From IMG/VR virus record IMGVR_UViG_3300009164_000434, positions 1 to 20,791 of that record: 20,791 bases of DNA, one strand, 5' to 3'. This document shows, piece by piece, positions 13,571 to 19,907 of the stretch. The position numbers were made by a program, and so were the translations under genes. Position 1 is the first letter of the stretch. Each line of letters begins with the position of its first letter. The DNA is from a virus. The notes under the pieces were generated by a model, which searched no databases, had not been told where the DNA came from, and was given only the letters and a program-made list of their open reading frames with translations.

Positions 13571-13783
13571 ATGAGAATTAGAGCAATTGTAAATAATGTT
13601 TGTTTTTATACTAGTACCACTGCAATTAAGAGGCGCACTGTATCGGATTTTAGTTTACAGAATACTGCTATGTTCTTTGCTTTGGATTGTATGGGTAAAG
13701 ACCGTGGTATTGGTAAGACGGTTACTCTATACGATGAGAAAATGAACCAGTTTAAATTTGATATTCAATTGACAAGGGCTTAA
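13571..13783 (+). CDS. small basic protein, unknown function
   Basis: 70 residues. It begins with the same 17-nt leader (13557-13573) as the gene at 12748. The product is basic (RIRAIVNNVCFYTSTTAIKR) with beta-prone ends (KTVTLYDEKMNQFKFDIQL). No family recognised. It stops 1 nt before the next ATG. Confidence 0.65.
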   Translation: MRIRAIVNNVCFYTSTTAIKRRTVSDFSLQNTAMFFALDCMGKDRGIGKTVTLYDEKMNQFKFDIQLTRA

Positions 13784-13784
13784 G

Positions 13785-14120
13785 ATGAAAACAGTTGAAG
13801 AGTTAGTATGTGAGTATTGCGATATTTTACATGGAATTTATGAGAAAACTGCTTCTAATTCTTTTTTTACTCAATATTACTTGATTGACTCTGGTAATAA
13901 GTATTATAAGATTATTATGAAGCAAAAATACAAGGAAACTGATGAATGGAGTAGTAGTGCTTCAGTTCATGCCTTTGTAGAGAAAAAGACGGGTAATGTG
14001 TTAATGGCATCCAGTTACAAAGCACCCGCAAAGAATGGTGTTCGATATAATCTATTCAAGGATTTAGAGTATATCAAAGATAATGCCGATTGGGCTGGTT
14101 CTTACTTATATAAGAGGTAA
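13785..14120 (+). CDS. conserved-looking phage protein, unknown function
   Basis: 111 residues. The central segment SVHAFVEKKTGNVLMASSYKA followed by PAKNGVRYNLFKD and the end WAGSYLY are, from memory, the recurring core of a small protein found in many T4-like aquatic phages and of unknown role. An N-terminal helix (VEELVCEYCDILHGIY) precedes a beta-rich body. It is preceded 1 nt by the previous stop. Confidence 0.75.
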   Translation: MKTVEELVCEYCDILHGIYEKTASNSFFTQYYLIDSGNKYYKIIMKQKYKETDEWSSSASVHAFVEKKTGNVLMASSYKAPAKNGVRYNLFKDLEYIKDNADWAGSYLYKR

Positions 14121-14124
14121 TAAA

Positions 14125-14490
14125 ATGAATGAAAAAGTGAAAAGATGTATTGTTAAATTTAGTGAGTTGTCTTGGCAAAAGCGTGTGCGAAAGAATAAAG
14201 AAACCGTGCTTCTTATTGCTGAATTACTCTACACTGCTCGTAAATACCTGAATTCTGGTGAATGGAAAGAGTTTATAAAAGAAATCCGTGCTACTCCAAC
14301 ATATGTTTCTAAGATGATTACAATTCATAAAAACAAGGATAGATTACAGAAAGTATTAGACGAGTATGACGCTATGATAGATAAAGATGTATACCAATGT
14401 TATACAAATTATTATAAATGGGCTAAAAAAGCAAGCTATCAGATTCGTGAAATATGTGAAGCTGCTGGCCTTAAAAGGATAAATGAGTAA
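14125..14490 (+). CDS. helical basic protein, DUF3102-like in shape
   Basis: The ATG at 14125 has AGAGG (14113-14117) 7 nt upstream; an extension from 14083 overlaps the previous gene. The 121 residues include LLIAELLYTARKYLNSGEWK and EIRATPTYVSKMITIHKN, a pattern like DUF3102/plasmid-replication-type helical proteins (helix, GEW, then a helix-turn-helix-like segment). It may bind DNA; this is a weak inference. C-terminus is basic. Confidence 0.65.
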   Translation: MNEKVKRCIVKFSELSWQKRVRKNKETVLLIAELLYTARKYLNSGEWKEFIKEIRATPTYVSKMITIHKNKDRLQKVLDEYDAMIDKDVYQCYTNYYKWAKKASYQIREICEAAGLKRINE

Positions 14491-14692
14491 TAAAATGAAT
14501 CCTAATAAATCAGTTAGAATTGATATTTTAAAGGTTGGTGTAGAGGTATTCAGTACCACTAATCATGGTCAGATTATGGTTACTGAATTCTATAATAAAG
14601 AAGAGATTGGTGGTGGTTTCTTTGATACTTTAGAAGAAGCATATAAGCATGTAGAGGAATACTTAAATGATGAAGAAAACAAGGATTGCTAA
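14483..14692 (+). CDS. small acidic protein, unknown function
   Basis: 69 residues; starts at 14483 (AAGGA close upstream) or 14495, and the SD spacing does not decide between them. The product has a small alpha/beta look (RIDILKVGVEVFSTTNHGQI, GGGFFDTLEEAYKHVEEYL) reminiscent of short phage proteins that end in one helix. It overlaps the preceding gene by 8 nt and the following by 26 nt. Confidence 0.6.
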   Translation: MSNKMNPNKSVRIDILKVGVEVFSTTNHGQIMVTEFYNKEEIGGGFFDTLEEAYKHVEEYLNDEENKDC

Positions 14693-14927
14693 TAAAGTTG
14701 CAGAGGATGCTATGAATAGACTAGATGAGTTGGCGGTACTGTGTTACTATGATACTGATTTTAACCCAGTATTTGATAAACAGATGTATGGTCAATTGAT
14801 TGTAAAAGAGTGCGCTTGGTTGGTAAGACAGGATACATTGAAGAATTTTAATGATCCTAGCAGTTATACTGGTAAGGTTCTACTAGAGGAGAAGATTAAA
14901 AAACACTTTGGAATCAATGACTTATGA
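14667..14927 (+). CDS. paralogous small protein, EC...HFG family, copy 1
   Basis: 86 residues. SD GAGGA lies 8 nt before the ATG. A helical middle carries YGQLIVKECAWLV, and the C-terminus EEKIKKHFGI. This pairing of (L/I)V(K/R)EC with a terminal HFG is shared with the proteins at 16107 (part), 16340, 18176 (part) and 19897, and is known to me as a common motif in small phage proteins of unknown function. Its last codons (ATC AAT GAC TTA TGA) match the promoter upstream box. Confidence 0.72.
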   Translation: MMKKTRIANKVAEDAMNRLDELAVLCYYDTDFNPVFDKQMYGQLIVKECAWLVRQDTLKNFNDPSSYTGKVLLEEKIKKHFGINDL

Positions 14928-14942
14928 TGAATTTTTTGGGTT

Positions 14943-14974
14943 CTAGTGATACAGTTGGCTTTGCCAGACACTAG
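14943..14974 (+). other. hairpin upstream of terminator
   Basis: CTAGTG (14943-14948) pairs with CACTAG (14969-14974); within it TGGC (14956-14959) and GCCA (14963-14966) form a second helix with a TTT loop. It lies in the untranslated tail after the gene ending at 14927, just before a terminator. Role unknown. Confidence 0.5.
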
Positions 14975-14979
14975 TTTGG

Positions 14980-15004
14980 GTGGTACTTTGGTACCACTTT
15001 TTTT
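14980..15004 (+). terminator. rho-independent terminator
   Basis: GTGGTAC (14980-14986), a TTTG loop, GTACCAC (14991-14997), then seven T. A perfect 7-bp stem with a strong T-run, the best terminator in the window. It closes the transcript begun at 12164-13317 and is followed at once by a promoter cassette. Confidence 0.88.
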
Positions 15005-15033
15005 CTTTATAAATCAAGAGCTTACAAAAGCGC

Positions 15034-15061
15034 TTGACATTCGGCTTGGGTATGATATACT
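15034..15061 (+). promoter_or_regulatory. promoter cassette, copy 6
   Basis: TTGACA (15034-15039), 16 bp, TATACT (15056-15061), then AGAGTCTGATTAG. Upstream box ATCAAGAGCTTAC (15013-15025) lies 8 nt before the -35. Terminator and promoter together form a compact 80-bp unit. Confidence 0.82.
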
Positions 15062-15080
15062 AGAGTCTGATTAGTTGATA

Positions 15081-15272
15081 ATGAAAGTGAAGAAAATGTT
15101 ATTACCACTTAAAATGTTGAGAGAATCTGGCGTAATTATTACCGTATTACCTATGAAAAAAGCAAGGAAATCTGAGATTACTTTTCCTTCTGTTAGAGGT
15201 AGTATTCAAAATGTAGGTCGTAAATCGGTGAGTGTGCGTAGTTACGGTTTTAAATCAAAACGATCTTCTTAA
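15081..15272 (+). CDS. small highly basic protein
   Basis: The ATG at 15081 lies about 13 nt after the predicted start of transcription, with no clear SD, so the start is less certain. The 63 residues are strongly basic (MKVKKMLLPLKMLRESG, KKARKSE, GRKSVSVRSYGFKSKRSS). It could bind nucleic acid. It is the first gene from promoter copy 6. Confidence 0.55.
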   Translation: MKVKKMLLPLKMLRESGVIITVLPMKKARKSEITFPSVRGSIQNVGRKSVSVRSYGFKSKRSS

Positions 15273-15282
15273 GGAAATGAAA

Positions 15283-15366
15283 ATGAGAAATTTTGACGTT
15301 GATGCGATGGTTGGTTATGTGTGTATTATGGCTGCTGTAGTTGTTATTGTCTTTGGTCTCTACTAG
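15283..15366 (+). CDS. 27-residue single-pass membrane peptide
   Basis: MRNFDVDAMVGYVCIM is followed by AAVVVIVFGLY, one transmembrane segment running to the C-terminus. SD AAGGA (15271-15275) is 7 nt before the ATG. Its stop codon contributes to the SD of the next gene (TAGGAG). Small membrane peptides of this kind are common early-phage products; function unknown. Confidence 0.55.
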   Translation: MRNFDVDAMVGYVCIMAAVVVIVFGLY

Positions 15367-15376
15367 GAGTTTTATT

Positions 15377-15598
15377 ATGACAGAATTTAAGCGCACTGTA
15401 GTTGATGATTTTACTGATATGATCCAAGATGGTGCTAAGGATATGATATCTGGTGCTGGTGATTATGAGATTAAAGCATTTACAGTAGGTTACCTAAATG
15501 GTTTTCTGAATATGTTGGCCAAAGAGATTCCAGAGGTTCGTGAAGAAATTGAGTTGCGGATGAGGAATTCATCATTAATGAGAAAGGAAGCAGCATAA
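15377..15598 (+). CDS. small acidic helical protein, unknown function
   Basis: The ATG at 15377 has AGGAG (15365-15369) 7 nt upstream; the longer frame from 15341 runs through the preceding peptide gene. The 73 residues are helical and acidic (VVDDFTDMIQDGAKDMISG) with a basic, charged end (REEIELRMRNSSLMRKEAA). Its stop overlaps the next ATG (TAATG). Confidence 0.68.
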   Translation: MTEFKRTVVDDFTDMIQDGAKDMISGAGDYEIKAFTVGYLNGFLNMLAKEIPEVREEIELRMRNSSLMRKEAA

Positions 15599-16041
15599 TG
15601 GGTCTAGATATGTATTTGAGAGGTAAGCGTTGGATGACTGATTGGCCGGAGCAACCCGAAGAATCGAAGTTGTCTAGTGTTATTAGTGAGTTATTTCCTA
15701 ATAATGTTAAAGTGACTAGTGTTACTGCTGAAGTTGGTTATTGGCGCAAAGCTAATGCTATCCATAACTGGTTTGTGACTAATGTTCAGGATGGAAAAGA
15801 TGATTGTGGTGAATATGATGTAAGTAGAGAGCAGTTGGAACAGCTTCGCCATCAGTGTAAAATAGTATTAGAGAATGCTTCTTTGGCTTCTAGTATGTTA
15901 CCATCTCTTGGCGGTTTCTTTTTCGGTGGTGTAGATTACGATGAGAGTTATGTGGGTGATCTAAGAGATACTATAACCATTATAGATAATGCACTAGCGC
16001 TAGATAAACAATGGTCTTTTAGTTATATGAGCAGTTGGTAA
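15598..16041 (+). CDS. MGLDMYL-type conserved phage protein, unknown function
   Basis: 147 residues. The N-terminus MGLDMYLRGKRW, the core EVGYWRKANAIHNWFV with NVQDGKDDCGEYDV, the segment GGFFFGGVDYDESYVGDL and the end FSYMSSW are, from memory, hallmarks of a widespread phage and bacterial protein family with no assigned function. The fixed H, W and C residues could suggest an enzyme, but no active site is known. SD AAGGAAG precedes the ATG. Confidence 0.85.
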   Translation: MGLDMYLRGKRWMTDWPEQPEESKLSSVISELFPNNVKVTSVTAEVGYWRKANAIHNWFVTNVQDGKDDCGEYDVSREQLEQLRHQCKIVLENASLASSMLPSLGGFFFGGVDYDESYVGDLRDTITIIDNALALDKQWSFSYMSSW

Positions 16042-16044
16042 CTT

Positions 16045-16107
16045 ATGATTCCGTCTGTAGTTATTAATAAGTATATACATTTTCATAAATCCATTAGAGG
16101 TGAATAA
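16045..16107 (+). CDS. possible 20-residue peptide
   Basis: A short frame (MIPSVVINKYIHFHKSIRGE) fills the gap between two genes; its stop overlaps the next ATG (TAATG). There is no clear SD. Coupling geometry is the only support. Confidence 0.25.
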   Translation: MIPSVVINKYIHFHKSIRGE

Positions 16108-16343
16108 TGAATAGAAAAGCAATTAAAGAATTTTCAGAACAAGCTAAACAACATGCCCTTAATTATATGATTAAAGTTAAGCTCACAGATAAAGCACAAG
16201 CATCTAGGGCTTATTCAGAAAAATATGAAACAAAGTTTGCCGAATTACTTGTTAAGGAATGTTTTGCTCTGGTTCAAGAGAATAAGGTGTATTATGATTA
16301 TCCGGAATATTCAATTCTAGATCACTTTAGAGTTAAAAAATGA
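16107..16343 (+). CDS. paralogous small protein, EC family, copy 2
   Basis: 78 residues. Helical N-terminus (REF-like charged helix AIKEFSEQAKQHALNYM) and a core KFAELLVKECFALVQENK matching the family's L(I)V(K/R)EC motif; the end ILDHFRVKK replaces the HFG. SD AGAGG precedes the ATG. It overlaps the next paralogue by ATGA, so copies 2 to 5 form one coupled run. Confidence 0.7.
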   Translation: MNRKAIKEFSEQAKQHALNYMIKVKLTDKAQASRAYSEKYETKFAELLVKECFALVQENKVYYDYPEYSILDHFRVKK

Positions 16344-16564
16344 CCGATAAAATTTATGAGTTGATAAAGCAATCTGAGGTATCTATTGGACACCCTAAGT
16401 GTTTTAGTGGATATATTGATATTAACAAGTTTACCGAGTTGATTGTGAGAGAATGTGTAGGTGTTGTGGAAGGTGGAAGATTCTTGCATGACCAGGCACC
16501 CACTGCCATATTTGCTAGAGAATGTAGTCATGCAATTAAACGACATTTTGGAGTTGAAGAATGA
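16340..16564 (+). CDS. paralogous small protein, EC...HFG family, copy 3
   Basis: 74 residues. Carries KFTELIVRECVGVVEGG in the middle and ECSHAIKRHFGVEE at the C-terminus, the clearest family member together with copy 1. The overlap with the previous stop is ATGA. Function unknown; the family is common in T4-like phages as strings of small genes. Confidence 0.72.
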   Translation: MTDKIYELIKQSEVSIGHPKCFSGYIDINKFTELIVRECVGVVEGGRFLHDQAPTAIFARECSHAIKRHFGVEE

Positions 16565-16770
16565 CAAAAGACGAAATAATTGAGATGGCAGACAAAGCGT
16601 TTGATGAATCTAGTTTTACTGATGCAGAGGTGATTCGCTTTGCCAAGCTAATAACAGAGAAAGAGCGTGAGGCTTGTGCAAATATTTGTGAGCAGCTTCC
16701 ATTACCTGACTGGCCCGACAAAGTGCGGCAACCATTAGCGCAAGCCATCCGAGCAAGGGGACAAGCATGA
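16561..16770 (+). CDS. small helical protein, EC family, divergent copy 4
   Basis: 69 residues. RFAKLITEKEREACANICEQL keeps the helix and the EAC step but lacks the HFG end; the terminal QAIRARGQA differs. It resembles the short helical domain (EREACA.IC) found in many phage and prophage proteins, which may be the true relationship. Its codons (GCG, CGG, CCC) are more GC-rich near the 3' end than in its neighbours, hinting at a separate origin. SD GGAG lies upstream. Confidence 0.68.
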   Translation: MTKDEIIEMADKAFDESSFTDAEVIRFAKLITEKEREACANICEQLPLPDWPDKVRQPLAQAIRARGQA

Positions 16771-16940
16771 CACAAGATGAAAGCCAAAAAGAATCTGCAA
16801 GAATTCCATCTGACATTATAGATATACTAAAGAATGATGATTCTATCAGGCATCATGGTATGACTACATTTACTAGAGATGTAATAGATGCGGCAATGGC
16901 TAAAGCAATTAAATTGATTGAAGAGAAATATAATATATAA
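16767..16940 (+). CDS. small acidic helical protein
   Basis: 57 residues, starting inside the previous stop (ATGA), with SD AAGGGG about 6 nt upstream. The product (MTQDESQKESARIPSD...) ends in a helix DAAMAKAIKLIEEKYNI. It has no cysteines, so it is not a clear member of the EC family. Function unknown. Confidence 0.62.
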   Translation: MTQDESQKESARIPSDIIDILKNDDSIRHHGMTTFTRDVIDAAMAKAIKLIEEKYNI

Positions 16941-16970
16941 TGATAGTATTACTTGGATGGGAGTGGAAAG

Positions 16971-17273
16971 ATGAAATACAAACCAAATAGATGGTTAATG
17001 GTAAAGATTGATACAATCTATAAGATATTTGCTACATGGGGTGGTGGATATACTGATGGTGATAGTTGGCAATTAAATTCTGGTGTTAAGAGTGTTACAG
17101 AGGATGATGACTATTATTACTTCCATGGTCATAGTGGTTCTGTATATGAATGTAGAAAAGGTTCATATGGAACAACAGGATACGGTGCTGGCGTATTAAG
17201 TGGGTTTATGAAGAAGTATCCAATGGAGATTTTACCTGATAATGTTAAAGTAATGGAGATTGAATACTCATGA
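16971..17273 (+). CDS. conserved-looking phage protein, beta-rich, unknown function
   Basis: The ATG at 16971 has GGGAG (16959-16963) 7 nt upstream; the longer frame from 16953 lacks an SD. The 100 residues have IYKIFATWGGGYTDGDSW, LNSGVKSV and YYFHGHSGSVYECRKGSYG, an array of Gly/Tyr/Trp-rich strands that, from memory, recurs in small proteins of T4-like aquatic phages. Function unknown. Confidence 0.75.
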   Translation: MKYKPNRWLMVKIDTIYKIFATWGGGYTDGDSWQLNSGVKSVTEDDDYYYFHGHSGSVYECRKGSYGTTGYGAGVLSGFMKKYPMEILPDNVKVMEIEYS

Positions 17274-17443
17274 TGTGGGCATTAGTAATTATTACTTTTG
17301 GAGCAATGAACGGGAGTCCAAATTTGGAGATATGGGCAAAGTATGATTTGAAAGAAGATTGTATAGAAGCAAGGAATATTTTATCTGCTGATAAAAGAAT
17401 TAACTGTGTTTGTATTAAGATACCAACTAAAGGAAAACAATGA
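17270..17443 (+). CDS. small protein with hydrophobic N-terminus
   Basis: 57 residues, starting at 17270 or 17273 in an ATGATG overlapping the previous stop. It starts MMWALVIITFGAMNGSP, perhaps a short signal sequence, and contains KYDLKEDCIEARNILS and a pair of cysteines near the end (CVC). This cysteine spacing resembles small exported phage proteins. Function unknown. Confidence 0.6.
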   Translation: MMWALVIITFGAMNGSPNLEIWAKYDLKEDCIEARNILSADKRINCVCIKIPTKGKQ

Positions 17444-17604
17444 ATAACTGGAAAGTAGTATATACTGAAGATGAAAAGAAGTATGGAGAACAAAGACAAT
17501 CATATATTGATTACTTGTTACTGAAGGTACAAGAGAGTGATTGGCATGGAGTATCTGATGCGGCAAATGATTTAAGAGTATTAGAAGCAAAGCATGGAAA
17601 TTAA
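17440..17604 (+). CDS. small acidic helical protein
   Basis: 54 residues, overlapping the previous stop by ATGA, with SD AAAGGAAA about 7 nt upstream. The sequence (YIDYLLLKVQESDWHGVSD, AANDLRVLEAKHG) reads as two helices with a short turn. The family is not recognised. It overlaps the dCMP deaminase gene by 11 nt. Confidence 0.65.
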   Translation: MNNWKVVYTEDEKKYGEQRQSYIDYLLLKVQESDWHGVSDAANDLRVLEAKHGN

Positions 17605-18013
17605 TCCAAAGCATCTTCAAGCACACATGGAAGCAGCACATGTGTATGCGAAGTTGAGTAGTGCAGTGCGATTAAAGGTTGGTGCATTGATTATTAAAGA
17701 TAATCGGATTATAAGTATTGGTTATAATGGTATGCCTTCTGGATGGGATAATACTTGTGAATACAACTTAGGCATTGAATTAAAAACAAAACCAGAAGTA
17801 ATTCATGCTGAGTCTAATGCGATATCTAAGTTAGCAAGGTCTACTGAATCTGGTGATGGTGCAATAATGGTATGCACCCATGCACCTTGTTTAGATTGTG
17901 CAAAGTTAATCTATCAATCTGGTATTAAAGCATTTTATTATAATAAAGAATATAGAAGTATAGAAGGATTATCTTTTTTACGTAAATGTAATATTCATGT
18001 AGCAGAGGTTTAA
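17594..18013 (+). CDS. deoxycytidylate (dCMP) deaminase
   Basis: 139 residues. The zinc and proton-shuttle residues are H71-A-E73 and P98-C99-L-D-C102, the standard cytidine/dCMP deaminase motif, and GYNGMPSGWDN before it is typical of dCMP deaminases. It converts dCMP to dUMP, supplying ThyX (3866). Its location among small genes, far from the nrd/thyX operon, means it is under the control of the upstream promoter (copy 6) or a read-through transcript. Confidence 0.93.
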   Translation: MEINPKHLQAHMEAAHVYAKLSSAVRLKVGALIIKDNRIISIGYNGMPSGWDNTCEYNLGIELKTKPEVIHAESNAISKLARSTESGDGAIMVCTHAPCLDCAKLIYQSGIKAFYYNKEYRSIEGLSFLRKCNIHVAEV

Positions 18014-18017
18014 AACT

Positions 18018-18179
18018 ATGAATATAGAACAATACCGAAGAATGGTTGAGAATAGAATCTATGAGAGGAAAATAGATGATATTAAGCAACAAAGACGGGT
18101 AATGGAAATACAAGAAGAAAGACTAAGAGAAGAAAATAAAGTTAAACAGTTAGGTCAAAATGTGGATGTTAAGGTATGA
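18018..18179 (+). CDS. highly charged coiled-coil peptide
   Basis: 53 residues in one long charged helix (MNIEQYRRMVENRIYERK, DIKQQRRVMEIQEERLREEN), likely a coiled coil. It starts 4 nt after the dCMP deaminase gene and overlaps the next by ATGA. No family name. Confidence 0.62.
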   Translation: MNIEQYRRMVENRIYERKIDDIKQQRRVMEIQEERLREENKVKQLGQNVDVKV

Positions 18180-18424
18180 ACGAAGAATTATTTAAATCTA
18201 AAACTACAATGTTCTCTAGGGTACCTGTTAAGAGTCGCACAGATACTTACTATGAATTCACTGAACAACAACTAGAAGAATTTGTAAGAGATATTGTTAG
18301 AGAGTGTGCGGCAATTGCTAATGATAACCATGAGAATTGTGTAAAGTATGGAGAGAGTTTAGCCGGACTCATTTTACCTAATACTGCAGACTTGATTAAA
18401 TCTCATTGGGAATTAGATGAATGA
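18176..18424 (+). CDS. paralogous small protein, EC family, copy 5
   Basis: 82 residues. EFVRDIVRECAAIANDNH carries the family motif; the C-terminal part (NTADLIKSHWELDE) replaces the HFG end with SHW. Overlaps both neighbours by ATGA. Function unknown. Confidence 0.7.
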   Translation: MNEELFKSKTTMFSRVPVKSRTDTYYEFTEQQLEEFVRDIVRECAAIANDNHENCVKYGESLAGLILPNTADLIKSHWELDE

Positions 18425-18612
18425 AAGTAATAACCGAGATATTAATTATTATTATACTTTTTGGTTTATTGTTAGTTAGTATTAGTCTGAATATGGAAGA
18501 TAAAAAGGTAATTGATTGTAGAATAGCAGAGATTAGTCCAGATATACCTGTATGGGCAAAAGAAGAATGCCGTAAACTTAATAGAAAAAACCTTTATAAA
18601 TCAACAACTTAG
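18421..18612 (+). CDS. small single-pass membrane protein
   Basis: 63 residues. An N-terminal transmembrane helix (EILIIIILFGLLLVSISL) is followed by a soluble part with DCRIAEISPDIPVWAKEECRK. Two cysteines could form a disulphide. The last codons (AAA TCA ACA ACT TAG) are made from the promoter upstream box of the next cassette. Confidence 0.7.
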   Translation: MKVITEILIIIILFGLLLVSISLNMEDKKVIDCRIAEISPDIPVWAKEECRKLNRKNLYKSTT

Positions 18613-18619
18613 AAAACGC

Positions 18620-18647
18620 TTGACATTTGTACCAAATCTGATATACT
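18620..18647 (+). promoter_or_regulatory. promoter cassette, copy 7
   Basis: TTGACA (18620-18625), 16 bp, TATACT (18642-18647), then GTAGTCTGATTAA. The box ATCAACAACTTAG (18600-18612) lies 7 nt before the -35. Drives the gene at 18678. Confidence 0.82.
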
Positions 18648-18677
18648 GTAGTCTGATTAATTGATTTGGAGCAGTAA

Positions 18678-19322
18678 ATGTTACATATTTCTAAAACCAG
18701 CAAATTAGATAATATTAAATCTTGGTCTTTACAGGCATTAACAACCTGTCCTGGAAGTAAGGCCAAAGATGGTGGGTTAGTTGATGCATGTAAAGGTTGC
18801 TATGCTACTCAAGGTACTTATCATTTTCCTGGTGTTAAATTAGTCCGTGCTGAGAATCAAGAGGATTGGGAACGAGATGGTTGGGTTGCCGATATGGTTG
18901 AAGCATTAAAGAAACAAAAATACTTCCGCTGGTTTGATTCTGGTGATATGTATTCACTAAAGTTGGCAAATAAAATGCTTGAGGTAATGAAAGCTACTCC
19001 TCATGTAAAGCATTGGTTACCAACTCGCATGTATAAATTTGTAAAGTTTCAACCAATCTTAGATGAGATGGATTCGTTACCTAATGTTAAGGTTCGCTTT
19101 TCAAGTGATTCTGTTATGGGTGAATTTACAAAAGGTATTCACGGTTCTACAATATTGCCTAATGATACTGTGCCAGAAGGTGTTACATTGTGTACCGCAT
19201 ATCAGAATGGTGGCAAGTGTTCTGGTTGCCGTGCATGTTATGATAAAACGGTAGATGTGATTGGTTATCCTCAACATGGTCGGGCAATGAAAAAAGTTAT
19301 TATGTTGAAAATTGCTGCTTGA
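18678..19322 (+). CDS. cysteine-rich gp88-like protein, unknown function
   Basis: 214 residues. TTCPGSK...ACKGCYATQGTYHF (C24, C38, C41), the segment FRWFDSGDMYSLKLAN, HWLPTRMYKF, KVRFSSDS and a C-terminal cysteine cluster GGKCSGCRACYD recall the phage gene-88-type family, whose role is unknown. The cysteine pattern would allow metal or Fe-S binding. It has its own promoter and SD (GGAGCAG, 7-8 nt). Its stop overlaps the next -35. Confidence 0.75.
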   Translation: MLHISKTSKLDNIKSWSLQALTTCPGSKAKDGGLVDACKGCYATQGTYHFPGVKLVRAENQEDWERDGWVADMVEALKKQKYFRWFDSGDMYSLKLANKMLEVMKATPHVKHWLPTRMYKFVKFQPILDEMDSLPNVKVRFSSDSVMGEFTKGIHGSTILPNDTVPEGVTLCTAYQNGGKCSGCRACYDKTVDVIGYPQHGRAMKKVIMLKIAA

Positions 19323-19347
19323 CATTGTAGTGATTCTGTTATATAAT
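19319..19347 (+). promoter_or_regulatory. promoter cassette, copy 8 (no upstream box)
   Basis: TTGACA (19319-19324), 17 bp, TATAAT (19342-19347), then GTATTCTTTGATGGAG. The -35 overlaps the stop codon of the preceding gene (GCTTGACA). It drives the small gene at 19370. The upstream box is missing because coding sequence fills that space. Confidence 0.75.
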
Positions 19348-19369
19348 GTATTCTTTGATGGAGATTATT

Positions 19370-19525
19370 ATGAAACCGATTAATAGTTTATATGATTTAT
19401 TGAATGAAACAAATTGGCAACCTTCAGAAGAAGAGATTGAAGATATGGCAATGGAATATGAAGCGCAACAATATGCTTCTCATTCCTATGATAATGATGC
19501 AGAATTTTATGGAGAAAATATATAA
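19370..19525 (+). CDS. small acidic protein, unknown function
   Basis: 51 residues. ATGGAG (19358-19363) provides an SD 6-7 nt upstream. The product is very acidic and Tyr/Asn-rich (PSEEEIEDMAMEYEAQQYAS). Its stop overlaps an ATG at 19525 (TAATG). Confidence 0.62.
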   Translation: MKPINSLYDLLNETNWQPSEEEIEDMAMEYEAQQYASHSYDNDAEFYGENI

Positions 19526-19551
19526 TGAGTTACAGAATGGGAGAAAGTATA

Positions 19552-19791
19552 ATGAGTTATAGAATTCAAGAACGGATTATTGATGCATTTGAAGATGGTT
19601 GGACTCCGTTAGAAGTATCACGGATGTTTAAAATGGATTTTGAAGATGTGAATTATGTTATTCAAAATTATTTGGATAATGAGTCTCCATATGATGATTA
19701 TGATGATAGTATGGATGGCGACTTTGATAGTGCTATGGCATCTGCAGGTTTTGGTATGGATGAAGATTATGCCGAAGGAGATTATCTATGA
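19552..19791 (+). CDS. small acidic protein with HTH-like N-terminus
   Basis: I prefer the ATG at 19552 because GGGAG (19539-19543) is 8 nt upstream; an in-frame ATG at 19525 shares its A with the previous stop and would add 9 residues. The 79 residues begin SYRIQERIIDAFEDGWTPLE, continue VSRMFKMDFEDVNYVIQNYL, an arrangement like a short helix-turn-helix, and end in a strongly acidic tail (DDYDDSMDGDFDS). A regulatory role is possible but unproven. Confidence 0.65.
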   Translation: MSYRIQERIIDAFEDGWTPLEVSRMFKMDFEDVNYVIQNYLDNESPYDDYDDSMDGDFDSAMASAGFGMDEDYAEGDYL

Positions 19792-19907
19792 TGCCTTTGA
19801 ATAATGATCAAGTAATGGCATTATTCCTTTTGATAAGTATTGTATTTTTTCTAGGTTATTATGTTGGTAGAGATATTGAACGAACAAGGAAAAGAGATGA
19901 GTCCTAA
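19788..19907 (+). CDS. 39-residue single-pass membrane protein
   Basis: It starts at an ATGATG overlapping the previous stop. One transmembrane helix (VMALFLLISIVFFLGYYVG) is followed by a basic tail (RDIERTRKRDES). Helix then basic tail suits a cytoplasmic C-terminus. It overlaps the next gene by 11 nt. Confidence 0.62.
   Translation: MMPLNNDQVMALFLLISIVFFLGYYVGRDIERTRKRDES

Noticed and set aside
17245-18113. Three minus-strand open frames over the dCMP deaminase region
   Set aside because: All oppose well-supported + strand genes and show no SD or recognisable protein features.
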